A stretch of DNA of 64,000 bases from Phreatobacter sp. (GCF_027532945.1 NZ_JAPZTZ010000015.1:62001-126000), one strand, 5' to 3'; positions 7,648-16,989 are shown, numbered from the stretch's first letter. Program-made: numbers and translations. The notes: generated by a model from the letters alone, not told the origin.

Positions 7648-9284
7648 GCCGAAACCGCCGTTCCCTCGACTGCCAGCGGCAGGGTCACCGTGGCCGTGGT
7701 GCCGCGACCGGGGCTGCTCGCCAGGGTGATCTCGCCACCATGGCCGCGGGCCAGCACGCGGGCGATGGGCAGGCCGAGGCCGCTGCCATCGGCGCGGTGG
7801 AGAACCGCATTCGCGGCGCGATGGCTGCGGTTGAAGACCCGCGGCAGCTCCTCGGCGGCGATCCCGATCCCCGCGTCATGGATTCGGATCTCGACTCTCG
7901 GCGCGTCGCCCTCCATCCGCACCGCGTCCAGCCGCACCGCCTGGCCAGGGCGCGAATAGCGGACGGCATTGTCGAGCACGGCCAGCAGCAACTGCCTGAG
8001 ACGGTCGGCATCGCCGATCACCGGCAGGGCCGCGGGCCAGGGCTCATGGTCGAGGCTGACGCCGCCCGCCCGGGCTATGGCTTCGCCGGAGGAGATGAGA
8101 TCGTCGAGGATGGTGACGAGATCGAACGGCACGCGCCGCAGCGACAGGGCGTCGATATCGCTGCGCGCCATGGTGAGCAGGTCGTCGATGGCGAGGCTGA
8201 GGTGGCGGGAGGCGTCCTCGATCCGCCGCAGCGAGGCCTGGTATTCCTCGACCGGCTTGTCGGCACCGCGCAGGGAGACCTGCGCCTCGCCGCGGATGGC
8301 GGTGGTCGGCGTGCGCAATTCGTGGCTTATGTCGGCGAAGAGCTGCCGGCGGCGGGCCTCCGCGTCGCTCTGCGCCGCGAGCGCGGCGCGCAGTTCGGAG
8401 GTGCGCACGGCCACCTGCTCCTCGAGGGCCGAGCGGGCCGCAGATTCCACCCGCCGGCGCTCCGCCAGCTCCTCCGCCATGGCATTCATGCTGCGCCCGA
8501 CATCGGCGAACTCGTCCGTTCCGGTGACGGGAATGCGGTGGGAGAGATCGCCCCGCCGCAAGGCCGCCGCGCCATCAGCGAGGCCGCGCAGCGGGCCGCG
8601 CAGCGCCCGGGTGAAATAGGCGGCGAGCAGCAGCGCCACCAGCACGAGGGCCGCCGTCGATCCGATCCAGGAGCGGCTGAGCAGGGCAAGGGCGGCATCG
8701 GTGTCGGCCCGCTTCTCGCGCAGGGCCGTATCCTCGCGCTCGATGCTCTCGGACAGGAGGAGGCGCAGGTCGCGGCCCTCGGCGCGGTCGAAGAGGTCAT
8801 TGGCGAGGCGCCAGGCCAGGGCGGCGTCGGTGCCGGCGGGGACCGGATTGAGGCTGGCAAGGCCGCGGCCGAGCTGGGCGAGGCTCCCCTCCAGGACCCG
8901 CAGCGCGTCCCGGCGCTCGGCCTGGCGCTGCCGCGCCGCGGGGCTGTCGTCGAGCAGCACGGCCTGGGCGGCGAGGCCCTTGAGCTCAGCGAGGACGAGC
9001 CGCATGCGCTCGAGCAGGGCGTCGCGCGGGGCGTCGCCCGCGGCGGCGCCGAATTGCTGCTGGGCGAGCCAGGTGCGCAGCTGCTGCTTGTCCGACCGGA
9101 GCTCGGTGAAGCCCTGCTTGATGTCGGCGGCCACACGGCCCCTCAGCACATGGCGCTCGACCTGGCCGACGGCCCACAGCGCCACGATGCCCTGCACCAC
9201 GGCGATCGAGCCCAGCAGGGCCAGCGCCAGCAACAGGCGACGTCCGAAAACGTTGGAGGGCCGGGCCGGGGTCGGGGTCGTCAT
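7644..9284 (-). CDS. Two-component sensor histidine kinase
   Basis: A 546-residue inner-membrane kinase. One membrane helix is near residues 15-40 and a second near 210-232, flanking a periplasmic region of about 170 helical residues. A HAMP linker follows, then a short coiled coil. The HisKA domain has H321 in FADISHELRTPTTAIRGEA, and the ATPase domain carries LLLAVLDNAVRYSR (N box), HDAGIGIAAEELPRVF (G1) and GSGLGLPIARVLARGHGG (G2). It is the first gene of a kinase-regulator operon, the reverse of the common order. The ligand is unknown. The ATG at 9284 has no strong ribosome site. Confidence 0.92.
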   Translation of the reverse strand: MTTPTPARPSNVFGRRLLLALALLGSIAVVQGIVALWAVGQVERHVLRGRVAADIKQGFTELRSDKQQLRTWLAQQQFGAAAGDAPRDALLERMRLVLAELKGLAAQAVLLDDSPAARQRQAERRDALRVLEGSLAQLGRGLASLNPVPAGTDAALAWRLANDLFDRAEGRDLRLLLSESIEREDTALREKRADTDAALALLSRSWIGSTAALVLVALLLAAYFTRALRGPLRGLADGAAALRRGDLSHRIPVTGTDEFADVGRSMNAMAEELAERRRVESAARSALEEQVAVRTSELRAALAAQSDAEARRRQLFADISHELRTPTTAIRGEAQVSLRGADKPVEEYQASLRRIEDASRHLSLAIDDLLTMARSDIDALSLRRVPFDLVTILDDLISSGEAIARAGGVSLDHEPWPAALPVIGDADRLRQLLLAVLDNAVRYSRPGQAVRLDAVRMEGDAPRVEIRIHDAGIGIAAEELPRVFNRSHRAANAVLHRADGSGLGLPIARVLARGHGGEITLASSPGRGTTATVTLPLAVEGTAVSA

Positions 9285-9300
9285 CTGTTTTTCATGCGCC

Positions 9301-9327
9301 GTTCAGGGCCCGCTCATTCCCGGTTCA
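9301..9327. promoter_or_regulatory. Pair of GTTCA direct repeats in the divergent promoter region
   Basis: GTTCA occurs at 9301-9305 and again at 9323-9327, exactly 22 bases apart, between the divergent kinase operon and the secreted-protein gene. OmpR/PhoB-type regulators often bind direct repeats spaced by one or two helical turns. The adjacent response regulator is therefore a possible binder, but the repeats are short and may be chance. Confidence 0.3.
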
Positions 9328-9419
9328 AGCCGGCGTCAGCGGCGGCAGCCTACACCGATACCGGCGCTGGCGGCGACACCGTCATCACCCGCCGGCGCCA
9401 GACAACCCGAGGAGACCTC

Positions 9420-9983
9420 ATGACCATCCGCCATCCCGCCCTTGCCGCCGCTTTCCTGGCGCTGGCCACCGTGTCCGGCTCCGCCTCGGCACAGACCGTC
9501 GTCAACCAGGCCATCACCGAGCGCGAGGTCGTCGCGGCCCAGCGCGCCTGGTGCGATGCCCTCGTCAGCATCAGCACGACCCATGCCTCCCAGGGTCAGC
9601 CCGCCGCCAAGGCCCTCGCCGAGCGCGTCATCGATGCCGCCTACGGCTACCAGATGGGCGCCGTCCTGTTCAAACCGACCCTGACCGTGGCGCCGCAGAC
9701 CTTCCGCACCACCCGCGCCGGCGCGCTGGCCTATTTCGTCGGTGGCGACTCGGCCTTCCCGAACGACAAGGGCTTCGCCCTGAGCGGCTGGACGAAGTGC
9801 GAGGCGACCAACAGCGCGATCTTCATCGCCGGCACCTCCGCCTCGACCATGGGCAATGTCGCCATCACCGGCCCGAACGGCGCCGTGACGACGGTCGACA
9901 AGACCTGGACCTTCGTGAAGGACAGCGCCGGCCAGCTGCGGATCGTCGTGCACCACTCGTCGCTGCCCTACCGGCCGAACTGA
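9420..9983 (+). CDS. Secreted NTF2/SnoaL-like protein
   Basis: A 187-residue exported protein. A Sec signal peptide is obvious (hydrophobic ALAAAFLALATVSG, cleavage after ASA near residue 24). The mature part resembles periplasmic NTF2-like proteins, with an AAQRAWCDALVSIS helix, a GYQMGAVLFKP segment and a C-terminal VVHHSSLPY strand. Proteins of this look are sometimes labelled phosphoribosyl-AMP cyclohydrolase, a name with no support here. A GAGGAGA ribosome site precedes the ATG. It is transcribed away from the histidine kinase operon, so that system may control it. Function unknown. Confidence 0.7.
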   Translation: MTIRHPALAAAFLALATVSGSASAQTVVNQAITEREVVAAQRAWCDALVSISTTHASQGQPAAKALAERVIDAAYGYQMGAVLFKPTLTVAPQTFRTTRAGALAYFVGGDSAFPNDKGFALSGWTKCEATNSAIFIAGTSASTMGNVAITGPNGAVTTVDKTWTFVKDSAGQLRIVVHHSSLPYRPN

Positions 9984-10038
9984 GCAGGCTGGGCGGGCGC
10001 ATCACGCCCGTTCTCTTGAGGATCCGTTCCCCCGGATG

Positions 10039-10065
10039 GCCCGGCGCGCCTCGCGCCGGGCTTTT
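10039..10065 (+). terminator. Rho-independent terminator
   Basis: A perfect 10-bp stem (GCCCGGCGCG and CGCGCCGGGC around a CCT loop) is followed by TTTT at 10062-10065. It lies 55 bases after the secreted-protein gene and just before the convergent leuD stop. The T-run is on the + strand only. Confidence 0.85.
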
Positions 10066-10068
10066 CCG

Positions 10069-10674
10069 TCAGAGCCAGGGACGCGCCGTCGAGACGGTCT
10101 TCTCGAAGCTGCCGATCGACTTCTCCTTGACCATGGTCAGGCCGATGTCGTCGAGGCCGTTGAGGAGGCAGTGCTTGCGGAAGGCGTCGATGTCGAACTT
10201 GATCGTGCCGCCGTCGGGGCCGCGGATCTCCTGCGCCTCGAGGTCGACGGTGAGCGTGGCGTTGGAGCCGCGGTCGGCGTCCTCGAACAGCTTTTCCAGC
10301 TCTTCCGGCGTCACCGTGATCGGCAGGACGCCGTTCTTGAAGCAGTTATTGTAGAAAATGTCGGCGAAGCTGGTGGAGATCACGCAGCGGATGCCGAAGT
10401 CGAGCAGCGCCCAGGGGGCGTGCTCGCGCGACGAGCCGCAGCCGAAATTGTCGCCCGCCACGAGGATCTGGGCGTTGCGATAGGCCGGCTTGTTCAGCAC
10501 GAAATCCGGGTTCTCGGAGCCGTCATCCTTGTAGCGCGCCTCGGAGAACAGGCCCTTGCCGAGGCCGGTGCGCTTGATGGTCTTCAGGTACTGTTTCGGG
10601 ATGATCATGTCGGTGTCGACATTGATCGTCCGCATCGGCGCGGCGACGCCGGTCAGCACATTGAACTTCTGCAT
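10069..10674 (-). CDS. leuD: 3-isopropylmalate dehydratase small subunit
   Basis: A 201-residue LeuD, the swivel-domain subunit that joins LeuC to isomerise 2- to 3-isopropylmalate in leucine synthesis. Characteristic segments are [20 protein letters not shown], the [17 protein letters not shown] loop at about residues 74-90, and [17 protein letters not shown]. Length matches the family. leuC is not in the window, so the subunits are encoded apart. The start is the ATG at 10674, giving the usual MQKFNVLTG opening. Confidence 0.96.
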   Translation of the reverse strand: MQKFNVLTGVAAPMRTINVDTDMIIPKQYLKTIKRTGLGKGLFSEARYKDDGSENPDFVLNKPAYRNAQILVAGDNFGCGSSREHAPWALLDFGIRCVISTSFADIFYNNCFKNGVLPITVTPEELEKLFEDADRGSNATLTVDLEAQEIRGPDGGTIKFDIDAFRKHCLLNGLDDIGLTMVKEKSIGSFEKTVSTARPWL

Positions 10675-10804
10675 GGGTCGTGTCCCCCTCGGCTCTTGGG
10701 CGGCGATGTATCAGAGGCGCGGCGCCATGGGCAAGGCGGCCGAACGGGCCGCGGGGTTGCAGAGCCGGCCCGGCCGGCCGATATGGCAGGTCCGGGAGAC
10801 GATC

Positions 10805-11071
10805 ATGACCGTTCGCGACACCATCACCGAAAAGCTCACCGCCGCCTTCGCGCCGGCCACGCTGGAGGTGATCGACGAGAGCCACCATCACCAGGGCCAT
10901 GGCGGCTGGCGCGAGGGCGGCGAGACGCATTTCCGCGTGAAGATGGTCTCGGCGGCCTTTGCCGGGAAGTCGCGGGTGGACCGCCACCGCGCCGTCAACC
11001 AGGTGCTCGACGCCGAGCTCAAGGGCCGCGTCCATGCGCTGGCGCTGGAGACCAGGGCGCCGGGGGAGTGA
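10805..11071 (+). CDS. bolA: BolA family protein
   Basis: An 88-residue BolA/IbaG-type protein, a small cytoplasmic partner of monothiol glutaredoxins in iron-sulfur and stress functions. Visible are the ITEKLTAAFAPATLEVIDES opening, the HHHQGHGGWREGGETHFRVKMVS segment with conserved histidines, and the RVDRHRAVNQVLDAEL helix that carries the class II KH-like fold. The ATG at 10805 follows a GGGAG ribosome site. It converges with mgsA, whose stop is only three bases away. Confidence 0.9.
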   Translation: MTVRDTITEKLTAAFAPATLEVIDESHHHQGHGGWREGGETHFRVKMVSAAFAGKSRVDRHRAVNQVLDAELKGRVHALALETRAPGE

Positions 11072-11074
11072 GGC

Positions 11075-11455
11075 TCAAAGCCCCGCCACCAGCCGATCCG
11101 CCGTGGCGAGATTGCAGGCCATGGGCACGTCATAGACCACGGCGAGCCGCGTCAGCGCCTTGACGTCGACGTCGTGGGGATGCGGCGAGAGCGGATCGAC
11201 GAGGAAGACCAGCAGCGCAATCCGCCCCTCGACGATGAGCGCGCCGATCTGCTGGTCACCGCCGAGCGGGCCGCTCTTCATCAGGCGGATGTCGAGATCG
11301 GGCATGTCCGCCTTGAGCCGCGAGCCGGTGGTGCCGGTGGCGACCAGCGGCAGGCGCTGGAGCACTGCGTGATGCCGCCTGACCCAGGCCAGCATGTCCG
11401 GCTTCTTCTGGTCATGGGCGATGAGGGCGACGAGGCTGTCGGGCATATCGGTCAT
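11075..11455 (-). CDS. mgsA: Methylglyoxal synthase
   Basis: A 126-residue MgsA, which converts dihydroxyacetone phosphate to methylglyoxal and phosphate and so bypasses lower glycolysis. It has [14 protein letters not shown], the GTTGSRL phosphate loop, [14 protein letters not shown] with the catalytic aspartate, and [20 protein letters not shown]. The length is slightly below the E. coli enzyme. Its ATG overlaps the stop of the upstream glycosyltransferase (ATGA), a tight coupling that is unexpected for this enzyme. Confidence 0.93.
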   Translation of the reverse strand: MTDMPDSLVALIAHDQKKPDMLAWVRRHHAVLQRLPLVATGTTGSRLKADMPDLDIRLMKSGPLGGDQQIGALIVEGRIALLVFLVDPLSPHPHDVDVKALTRLAVVYDVPMACNLATADRLVAGL

Positions 11456-12678
11456 GATGTCGTCCTGGTGAGGCCCAGCATGGATCGCAGGCGCCGCCGG
11501 ATGCGCCAAAGGAGTTCCCGGGCCAGCGTTCGGGCGGGAATCTCGCTGATTGCCGGTCGCCGTGCGATGAACGCCGACACAAGGGCGTCCGGCGAGGCCT
11601 CGCCGCCGACGGTGGGGTCGCGCAGTCGGTCGAGGGCCCCCCGCATTGCCAGGGAGCGCTCCTGGATCGCCGGATCGGGCACGGCAGGCAAAGTGAGGTC
11701 GGGGCGGACCGAGCAGAGGAGAGCGAGGTCCATCGCATTCCACATGACGCGTTCGAGCGCATCAGGAACCTGACCGGTCGTGTGGCAGAGGGCCCCGCCA
11801 AGCGGGATGATGGGGTCCGCGACAACCTCGTCATCGCCGAAATCGCGCTCGCACAGATAATTGGCCGCGGCCTTCCTGAGGTCGTCGCTGGTCATGTGCG
11901 GCACGAGCGGCACAAGGTTTTCCAGCCAATCGTAGCACAGATAGTCCGCGCGGCCGGTGCGGACCGCGTTGCTCAGCCGGGAATTCGCCACCTTGGCGCG
12001 CAGCTGGTCGACCGAGCGCACGGGGAAATGGGCCAGTGATAGATCGCGCCTCTGCGGCAGGTGATCGAGATCGCGCAAGGCCAGGGTCGCCCGATGCGAC
12101 CCATGGCTCCAGAGGAAGCCGGCATCCGCCGCGAGGTCGCCACCGGCGGCGAGCTTCAGGGTGCGGGACACCTCGCGCGCCCGGCGGTGGGTGACCCGCT
12201 TCAGGATATCGACCTCGTCCGGCGGATCTGCCGGCATCGGGACATAGCTCAACCACTCCAGCGCCGCGACCGCATCGCGCGGTATGGCGCGCAGCAGGCC
12301 GCGCATGGTCTCAGGGTCGGAGCCGGTGAGGAACTCGTCGGCGTCGAGCGGCACCACCGGATGGGCGGAGAGCCGGTGGGCGACGGCGCGGGCCATGCGG
12401 CTCATCCAGTCGGCCTGGTGCTTGCCGGGCAGGCTCGCATGACAGACGGCAAGCGGCAGGCCCTCGGCCATCAGGGCGTCGAGGATGGCGGGCGTCGCAT
12501 CGCGGCTGCGGTGGTTCACCACCACCAGGGCATCGACGACCGACAGGTTATGGCGGACGAAACGCTCGACCACGTCCTGCTCGTCGCGAATGCAGGCGAC
12601 GGCGACGATGGGGGCGGGCCCAAGGCGAGGGGCGAGGCGCGCGCAGGCCTCGGCGATCTGCCGGTCGAGGTCTTCCAT
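11452..12678 (-). CDS. Glycosyltransferase family 2-like protein
   Basis: A 408-residue protein with a GT-A nucleotide-binding start ([21 protein letters not shown] near residue 24) and [23 protein letters not shown] motif near residue 113 serves as the metal/nucleotide DxD site. This arrangement matches Glyco_tranf_2_4-type transferases, which lack membrane segments and decorate surface polysaccharides or lipids. The C-terminal half is less conserved and ends in a basic RRRLRSMLG tail. The gene lies 21 bases downstream of the GT4 gene and overlaps mgsA. Donor and acceptor sugars are unknown. Confidence 0.78.
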   Translation of the reverse strand: MEDLDRQIAEACARLAPRLGPAPIVAVACIRDEQDVVERFVRHNLSVVDALVVVNHRSRDATPAILDALMAEGLPLAVCHASLPGKHQADWMSRMARAVAHRLSAHPVVPLDADEFLTGSDPETMRGLLRAIPRDAVAALEWLSYVPMPADPPDEVDILKRVTHRRAREVSRTLKLAAGGDLAADAGFLWSHGSHRATLALRDLDHLPQRRDLSLAHFPVRSVDQLRAKVANSRLSNAVRTGRADYLCYDWLENLVPLVPHMTSDDLRKAAANYLCERDFGDDEVVADPIIPLGGALCHTTGQVPDALERVMWNAMDLALLCSVRPDLTLPAVPDPAIQERSLAMRGALDRLRDPTVGGEASPDALVSAFIARRPAISEIPARTLARELLWRIRRRLRSMLGLTRTTS

Positions 12679-12699
12679 ACAAGCTTTCTAGACTGCTCG

Positions 12700-13893
12700 T
12701 CAGTGGACGGCGAGAGGGCGCCTGCCGAGGTCCTCGTAAAGCTGCAGCGTCTGCGCCGCGGCATCCTCCCAGGTCGGTGCCCCCAGGGCCGCGTCCCTGA
12801 GAGCGGATCGCCGCGGCGTGGTGATGGGGTCGGAGGCGAGGTCGGCGAGGCAGGCGGCCCAGGCGTCGATGTCGAGGCCGGGCAAAGCCAGCGCGGCGCC
12901 CTGGCCCGCCTCGACGCAGGCCGTGCCTTCGGAGATGACCGCGGAGGTGCCGCAGGCCAGCGCCTCCAGCACCGGCAGGCCGAAGCCCTCATAGGTCGAG
13001 GGATAGGCGACGGCGCGGGCGTGGCGCGTGAGGGCGACGAGGGTGGACCGGTCGAGATAGCCGGCGAGGACGATGCGGCCGTCGGCGACCGCGGCGTCGA
13101 GGCCGGCCGGCATCCGGAGATCGCCCCATCCCTTGGCGCCGGCCAGCACCAGCGGCTGGCGGCGGGCGAGCGCCGGATCGAGCGCGAGCTGGGCGGCGAC
13201 CAGGGTGCGCAGGTTCTTGCGTGGCTCCAGCGTCGCCACCGAGGCGACATAGCGGCCGCTGGTGAGGCCGAGAGGTGCGACGTCGCCGGCACCGCCCTCC
13301 CCGGCCAGCGGGGCGGCCAGGCACTGATGGTCGGCGCCCGGCGGGATGACATGGACACGCGCCGGATCGACGTGGAGCAGGCGCACGATTTCATTGCGGG
13401 AGAATTGCGAGACGGTGTGAATCGCGGGGGCGGCGCAGACCCGGGCGAGCTGGGCCTCGAAGAAGCGGACGCGCTCGGCGGGATGGTCGTCGGGATTGGT
13501 CATGCAGGACATGTCGTGCACCACGGGGAGGACATTGCCCCGCACGTCGGTAACCGGCATGTAGTTCAGCGCATGGAAGAGGTCGAACTGCATCCGCGAG
13601 ACGGGAATGCGGTGCAGGATGGCGCGGGTGCGGCGGGCGACGCCGCGCAGCATGGGAACGCGGTGGACGAGGCGATGGAGGCGCGGCGAGACCGACTCGC
13701 CGGCGGGCTGGCGACGGCCGCCGCGCTCGTGGCGGATCCAGGCGGAAAGGTCCTGCGAACGGGTGCCCTCGAGCACGGTCAGCTCAGCGGCACGGGCATC
13801 CTCGGCGAGCGCCGACAGCAGGCCGTACGCGTAATAGGCCACGCCCGTCCAGGGGGTCCTGAAAAAGTGGCCGTCGAGAACGACCCGAGCCAT
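12700..13893 (-). CDS. Glycosyltransferase family 4 (GT-B fold)
   Basis: A 397-residue GT-B glycosyltransferase. The N-terminal acceptor domain has GVAYYAYGLLSAL and VVHDMSCMTNPDDHPAERVR. The C-terminal donor domain has YVASVATLEPRKNLRTLV, IVLAGYLDRSTL and the YPSTYEGFGLPVLEALACG motif with the two conserved glutamates that hold the nucleotide sugar. It is probably cytoplasmic and adds a sugar to a cell-surface glycan. It is the first gene of the GT4-GT2-mgsA operon, preceded by a conspicuously AT-rich spacer likely to hold its promoter. Confidence 0.87.
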   Translation of the reverse strand: MARVVLDGHFFRTPWTGVAYYAYGLLSALAEDARAAELTVLEGTRSQDLSAWIRHERGGRRQPAGESVSPRLHRLVHRVPMLRGVARRTRAILHRIPVSRMQFDLFHALNYMPVTDVRGNVLPVVHDMSCMTNPDDHPAERVRFFEAQLARVCAAPAIHTVSQFSRNEIVRLLHVDPARVHVIPPGADHQCLAAPLAGEGGAGDVAPLGLTSGRYVASVATLEPRKNLRTLVAAQLALDPALARRQPLVLAGAKGWGDLRMPAGLDAAVADGRIVLAGYLDRSTLVALTRHARAVAYPSTYEGFGLPVLEALACGTSAVISEGTACVEAGQGAALALPGLDIDAWAACLADLASDPITTPRRSALRDAALGAPTWEDAAAQTLQLYEDLGRRPLAVH

Positions 13894-13991
13894 ACGCCAT
13901 ACCCAATGACTTTGAACAAATTGACGTTACGTCCATAATCCTAAAATGAGCTAAAAAACAGATTAAGGAGCCGTGACGCTACGAAATATGA
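13894..13991 (-). promoter_or_regulatory. AT-rich intergenic spacer with an 11-bp palindrome
   Basis: This spacer is far richer in A and T than its surroundings and contains the perfect palindrome GACGT-T-ACGTC at 13923-13933. It sits between the stop of the upstream CNNM gene and the GT4 start, 30 bases from the latter, a suitable place for a promoter or operator of the glycosyltransferase operon. No cognate regulator is evident. Confidence 0.4.
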
Positions 13992-15275
13992 CTAATTCAC
14001 GCGATCAAGTGGTGTAATCTTGATTGCCGTGATGCGGTTTCGTTGCCGCCTGAGGACCTGGATGCGGAAACCGTGGAAGGTGAACGTCTGGCCGGTCTCG
14101 GGGATGGAGCGCGCCTCGTGGATGACCAGGCCTGCCACGGTGGTGGCCTCCTCGTCAGGCAACCGCCAGTCCATGGCGCGGTTGAGGTCGCGGACGGGGA
14201 CCGAGCCATCGACATTGACGGAACCGTCGGCCTGGGGCCGCACGCCGGTCACCTGCACGTCGTGCTCATCCTTGATGTCGCCGACGATCTCCTCGATGAT
14301 GTCCTCGAGGGTCACGAGCCCCATCACCTCCCCATATTCGTCGACCACGAAGGCGAAATGCGTCTTGCGGCGCAGGAAGGCCTTGAGCTGGTCCTGCAGG
14401 CTGGTCGAATCCGGCACGAACCAGGCGGGAAGCGCGAGGCCGGACGGGTCGATCTTGGAGAGATCGCCGCCGACCGCCGCCAGGGCCCGCAGCAGGTCCT
14501 TGCCGTGCAGGACGCCGATGATGTTCTCCGGCGTGTCGCGCCAGAGCGGGATGCGGGTATAGGGCGCGGCGAGGACGTCGCGGACGATCTTCTCCGGCGC
14601 GTCGGAGGCATCGATGCTCACCATCTTGGTGCGATGGACCATGACGTCCTCCACGGTGAGGTCGCGCAGGTCGAGCAGGCCGCCGAGCATGTCGCGGTCG
14701 AGCTTCTCGAAGGAGCCCTCCTTGTGCATGAGGTCCACGGTGCCGCGCAGTTCCTCGGCGCCGGTGAGGACGTTCTGGTTCTCCTTGACGCGCATGCCGA
14801 ACAGCCGCAGCACGCCGCGCACGATGGCCTCGACGGCGAGCAGGACCGGGCCGAACAGCGCGACCACCACGGAGACCGGCCGGGCGAAGGCAAGCGCCGT
14901 CTGTTCGGGGCGGGTGATGGCCACCGTCTTCGGCAGCACCTCGGCGAAGACGATGATCAGCACCGACATGATGGCGGTGGCGTAGATGACGCCCTCGGCG
15001 CCCACCACGGAGACGAAGAGCGTGGTGGCGAAGGCGGAGACGCCGACATTGACGACATTGTTGCCGACCAGCATGGCGCCGATCAGCCGCTCGCGGGTGT
15101 CGAGGAGGCGGCTGACGATGCCGGCGCGGGCGTCGCCGGCGCCTTCCAGCGCCAGCATCCGCGCCTTGGAGGCGGCGGACATGGCCGTCTCGGCACTGGA
15201 GAAAAAGGCCGACAGCAGGAGGCAGGCGACGATGAGGCCCAGCGCCAGCCAGGGGTTGATCGCAAGCTCGTCCAT
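13992..15275 (-). CDS. CNNM/HlyC-CorC family membrane transporter
   Basis: A 427-residue inner-membrane protein. An N-terminal DUF21 domain has about four membrane segments and the signature SAFFSSAETAMSAASKARM. Two CBS domains follow at about residues 205-330 (VEDVMVHRTKMVSIDA and FAFVVDEYGEVMGLVTLEDI). A CorC_HlyC domain closes the protein. CNNM/CorC proteins are linked to magnesium or cobalt export and resistance; the hemolysin name is historical. It lies downstream of aroK-aroB, an order common in Hyphomicrobiales, with a GNAT gene inserted between. Confidence 0.92.
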   Translation of the reverse strand: MDELAINPWLALGLIVACLLLSAFFSSAETAMSAASKARMLALEGAGDARAGIVSRLLDTRERLIGAMLVGNNVVNVGVSAFATTLFVSVVGAEGVIYATAIMSVLIIVFAEVLPKTVAITRPEQTALAFARPVSVVVALFGPVLLAVEAIVRGVLRLFGMRVKENQNVLTGAEELRGTVDLMHKEGSFEKLDRDMLGGLLDLRDLTVEDVMVHRTKMVSIDASDAPEKIVRDVLAAPYTRIPLWRDTPENIIGVLHGKDLLRALAAVGGDLSKIDPSGLALPAWFVPDSTSLQDQLKAFLRRKTHFAFVVDEYGEVMGLVTLEDIIEEIVGDIKDEHDVQVTGVRPQADGSVNVDGSVPVRDLNRAMDWRLPDEEATTVAGLVIHEARSIPETGQTFTFHGFRIQVLRRQRNRITAIKITPLDRVN

Positions 15276-15370
15276 GATCCTCCGGGCCTCTCGGGCCGCG
15301 CCTCTGTGGATAGTGCGCGATGGTGTCGCCTATGCCTAAAGGCTTTCGGCGGTGAGGCAAGGCGGGCGCG

Positions 15371-15850
15371 TCAGGGAGCCCTCGACTTGGCGATGACCGT
15401 GTCGTCGGACCAATAGTCCACGAAACCCTGGCGGCTGTAATAGGCGAGGCCGCCGGCATTCTCGCGGCGGATGGTGGCGTCGATCATGACGACGCCGGCG
15501 GCACGCGCCGCCTGACGCGTCGCCTCGAAGAGCCGCCGGCCGATGCCGCTGCCCTGCCCCTCGATGGCGACGAAGGTGGCGACGAGCGCCCAGTCCGCCG
15601 GACGAGGATTGGCGCCGGCCCAGTCCGGATCGGACCATTCCAGCGACTGGAAGCCGAGGATGGCGCCGTCACGCTCGGCGACATGGCAGGCAATCAGGCG
15701 GGGCGGCGCGACATATTCGGCGATCATCCGGTCGATGTCGAAGGGCGTTCGATGGGCGGTGGTGCCGCCCTTCGCGATGATGGCGTTGAGGAGGTCCGCC
15801 ATGGCCGCGGCATCGTCGATCACAGCCTGCCGGATCCGGATCTCACCCAT
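15371..15850 (-). CDS. GNAT family N-acetyltransferase
   Basis: A 159-residue single-domain GNAT protein. It opens IRIRQAVIDDAAAMADLLNA, has FVAIEGQGSGIGRRLFEATR as acetyl-CoA motif A, and ends with NAGGLAYYSRQGFVDYW as motif B. The length and layout match phosphinothricin/amino-acid acetyltransferase-like GNATs, but the substrate cannot be assigned. The ATG at 15850 is eight bases after the aroB stop, so it is probably part of the aroK-aroB transcript. Confidence 0.85.
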   Translation of the reverse strand: MGEIRIRQAVIDDAAAMADLLNAIIAKGGTTAHRTPFDIDRMIAEYVAPPRLIACHVAERDGAILGFQSLEWSDPDWAGANPRPADWALVATFVAIEGQGSGIGRRLFEATRQAARAAGVVMIDATIRRENAGGLAYYSRQGFVDYWSDDTVIAKSRAP

Positions 15851-15858
15851 GGCGCGTT

Positions 15859-16989
15859 TCAGCCTCTCGCGAGGTCCTCGGCCAGGAAGGCGCGCACCGC
15901 GGCCGGATCGACGTCCTTCGCGATGAAGCTTTGGCCGATGCCGCGGGCGAGGATGAAGGTGAGCTTGCCGCGCGCCACCTTCTTGTCCTGGCCGATGGCG
16001 GCCATGAGCCCGTCGACGTCGCCGACGCCGCCCGGCACATGGGCGAGCTCGGTCGGCAGGCCGACGGTCTTGAGATGCGCCGTCATGCGCTCGGCGGCGT
16101 CGCCGGAGCAGAGCCCAAGCTTCGCCGAGAAGCGGAAGGCCTGGCACATGCCGATGGCCACCGCCTCGCCATGGACCAGGCGCGTGCCGTCGTAACGCGT
16201 GGCGGCCTCCAGCGCATGGCCGAAGGTGTGGCCGAGATTGAGCAGGGCGCGGTCGCCGGTCTCGGTCTCGTCGCGGGCGACGACGGCCGCCTTGGCGCGG
16301 CAGGAGGTGGCGATGGCGTGGACGCGATCCTTGCCGCCCTGGAAGACGCCGCGCCAGTTCGCCTCCAGCCAGCCGAAGAAGCCGGGATCGTCGATGAGGC
16401 CGTATTTCGCCACCTCGGCATAGCCGGCGCGGAACTCGCGGGTGGAGAGCGTGTCGAGCACGTCGGTGTCGGCGAGGACGAGGCCCGGCTGGTAGAAGGC
16501 GCCGATGAGGTTCTTGCCGTGGCGCGAATTGATGCCGGTCTTGCCACCGACGGAGCTGTCGACCTGGGCGAGCAGCGAGGTCGGCATCTGCACGAAGCCC
16601 ATGCCGCGGCGGACGATGGCGGCCGCGAAACCGGCGAGGTCGCCGACGACACCGCCGCCGAGGGCCAGGACGATGTCGCCGCGTTCCAGCCGGTGGCTAA
16701 GGATCTGGTCGACCACCTCCTCGAGCATGGCGAAGCGCTTGGTGGCCTCGCCCGGCGGCACGGTGATGCGGTGATGGCGCAGGCCCGCGGCGGCAAGTCC
16801 CGCTTCCAGCGCGGGCGCATGGAGGGTGCCGACGGTCTGATCGGTGACGATGGCGACGGCGCGGCCGGGAAAGCGCGCGGCGAGCGTCGCGCCGGCCGAG
16901 GCGATCAGCCCGGAGCCGATGAGGATGTCGTAGGAGCGATCGCCCAGCGCCACGGGGACGCGGGTGGTCTCGGGGGCGTCGGTGCTCAC
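15859..16989 (-). CDS. aroB: 3-dehydroquinate synthase
   Basis: A 376-residue AroB, which cyclises DAHP to 3-dehydroquinate in the shikimate pathway using NAD and a divalent metal. It shows the ALGGGVVGDLAGFAAAI dinucleotide segment, QMPTSLLAQVDSSVGGKTGIN with active-site lysine, GYAEVAKYGLI, and LNLGHTFGHALEAA with metal-binding histidines. Translation starts at GTG 16989, overlapping the aroK TGA (GTGA). Coupling of the two shikimate enzymes is typical. Confidence 0.96.
   Translation of the reverse strand: MSTDAPETTRVPVALGDRSYDILIGSGLIASAGATLAARFPGRAVAIVTDQTVGTLHAPALEAGLAAAGLRHHRITVPPGEATKRFAMLEEVVDQILSHRLERGDIVLALGGGVVGDLAGFAAAIVRRGMGFVQMPTSLLAQVDSSVGGKTGINSRHGKNLIGAFYQPGLVLADTDVLDTLSTREFRAGYAEVAKYGLIDDPGFFGWLEANWRGVFQGGKDRVHAIATSCRAKAAVVARDETETGDRALLNLGHTFGHALEAATRYDGTRLVHGEAVAIGMCQAFRFSAKLGLCSGDAAERMTAHLKTVGLPTELAHVPGGVGDVDGLMAAIGQDKKVARGKLTFILARGIGQSFIAKDVDPAAVRAFLAEDLARG

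Noticed and set aside
7740-9419. A long + frame running into the secreted-protein gene
   Set aside because: It is antisense to the histidine kinase. The true start of the secreted protein is ATG 9420 with a ribosome site and a signal peptide.
15371-16147. A longer acetyltransferase extended through aroB
   Set aside because: The extension is a shadow of aroB; the GNAT fold begins at ATG 15850.
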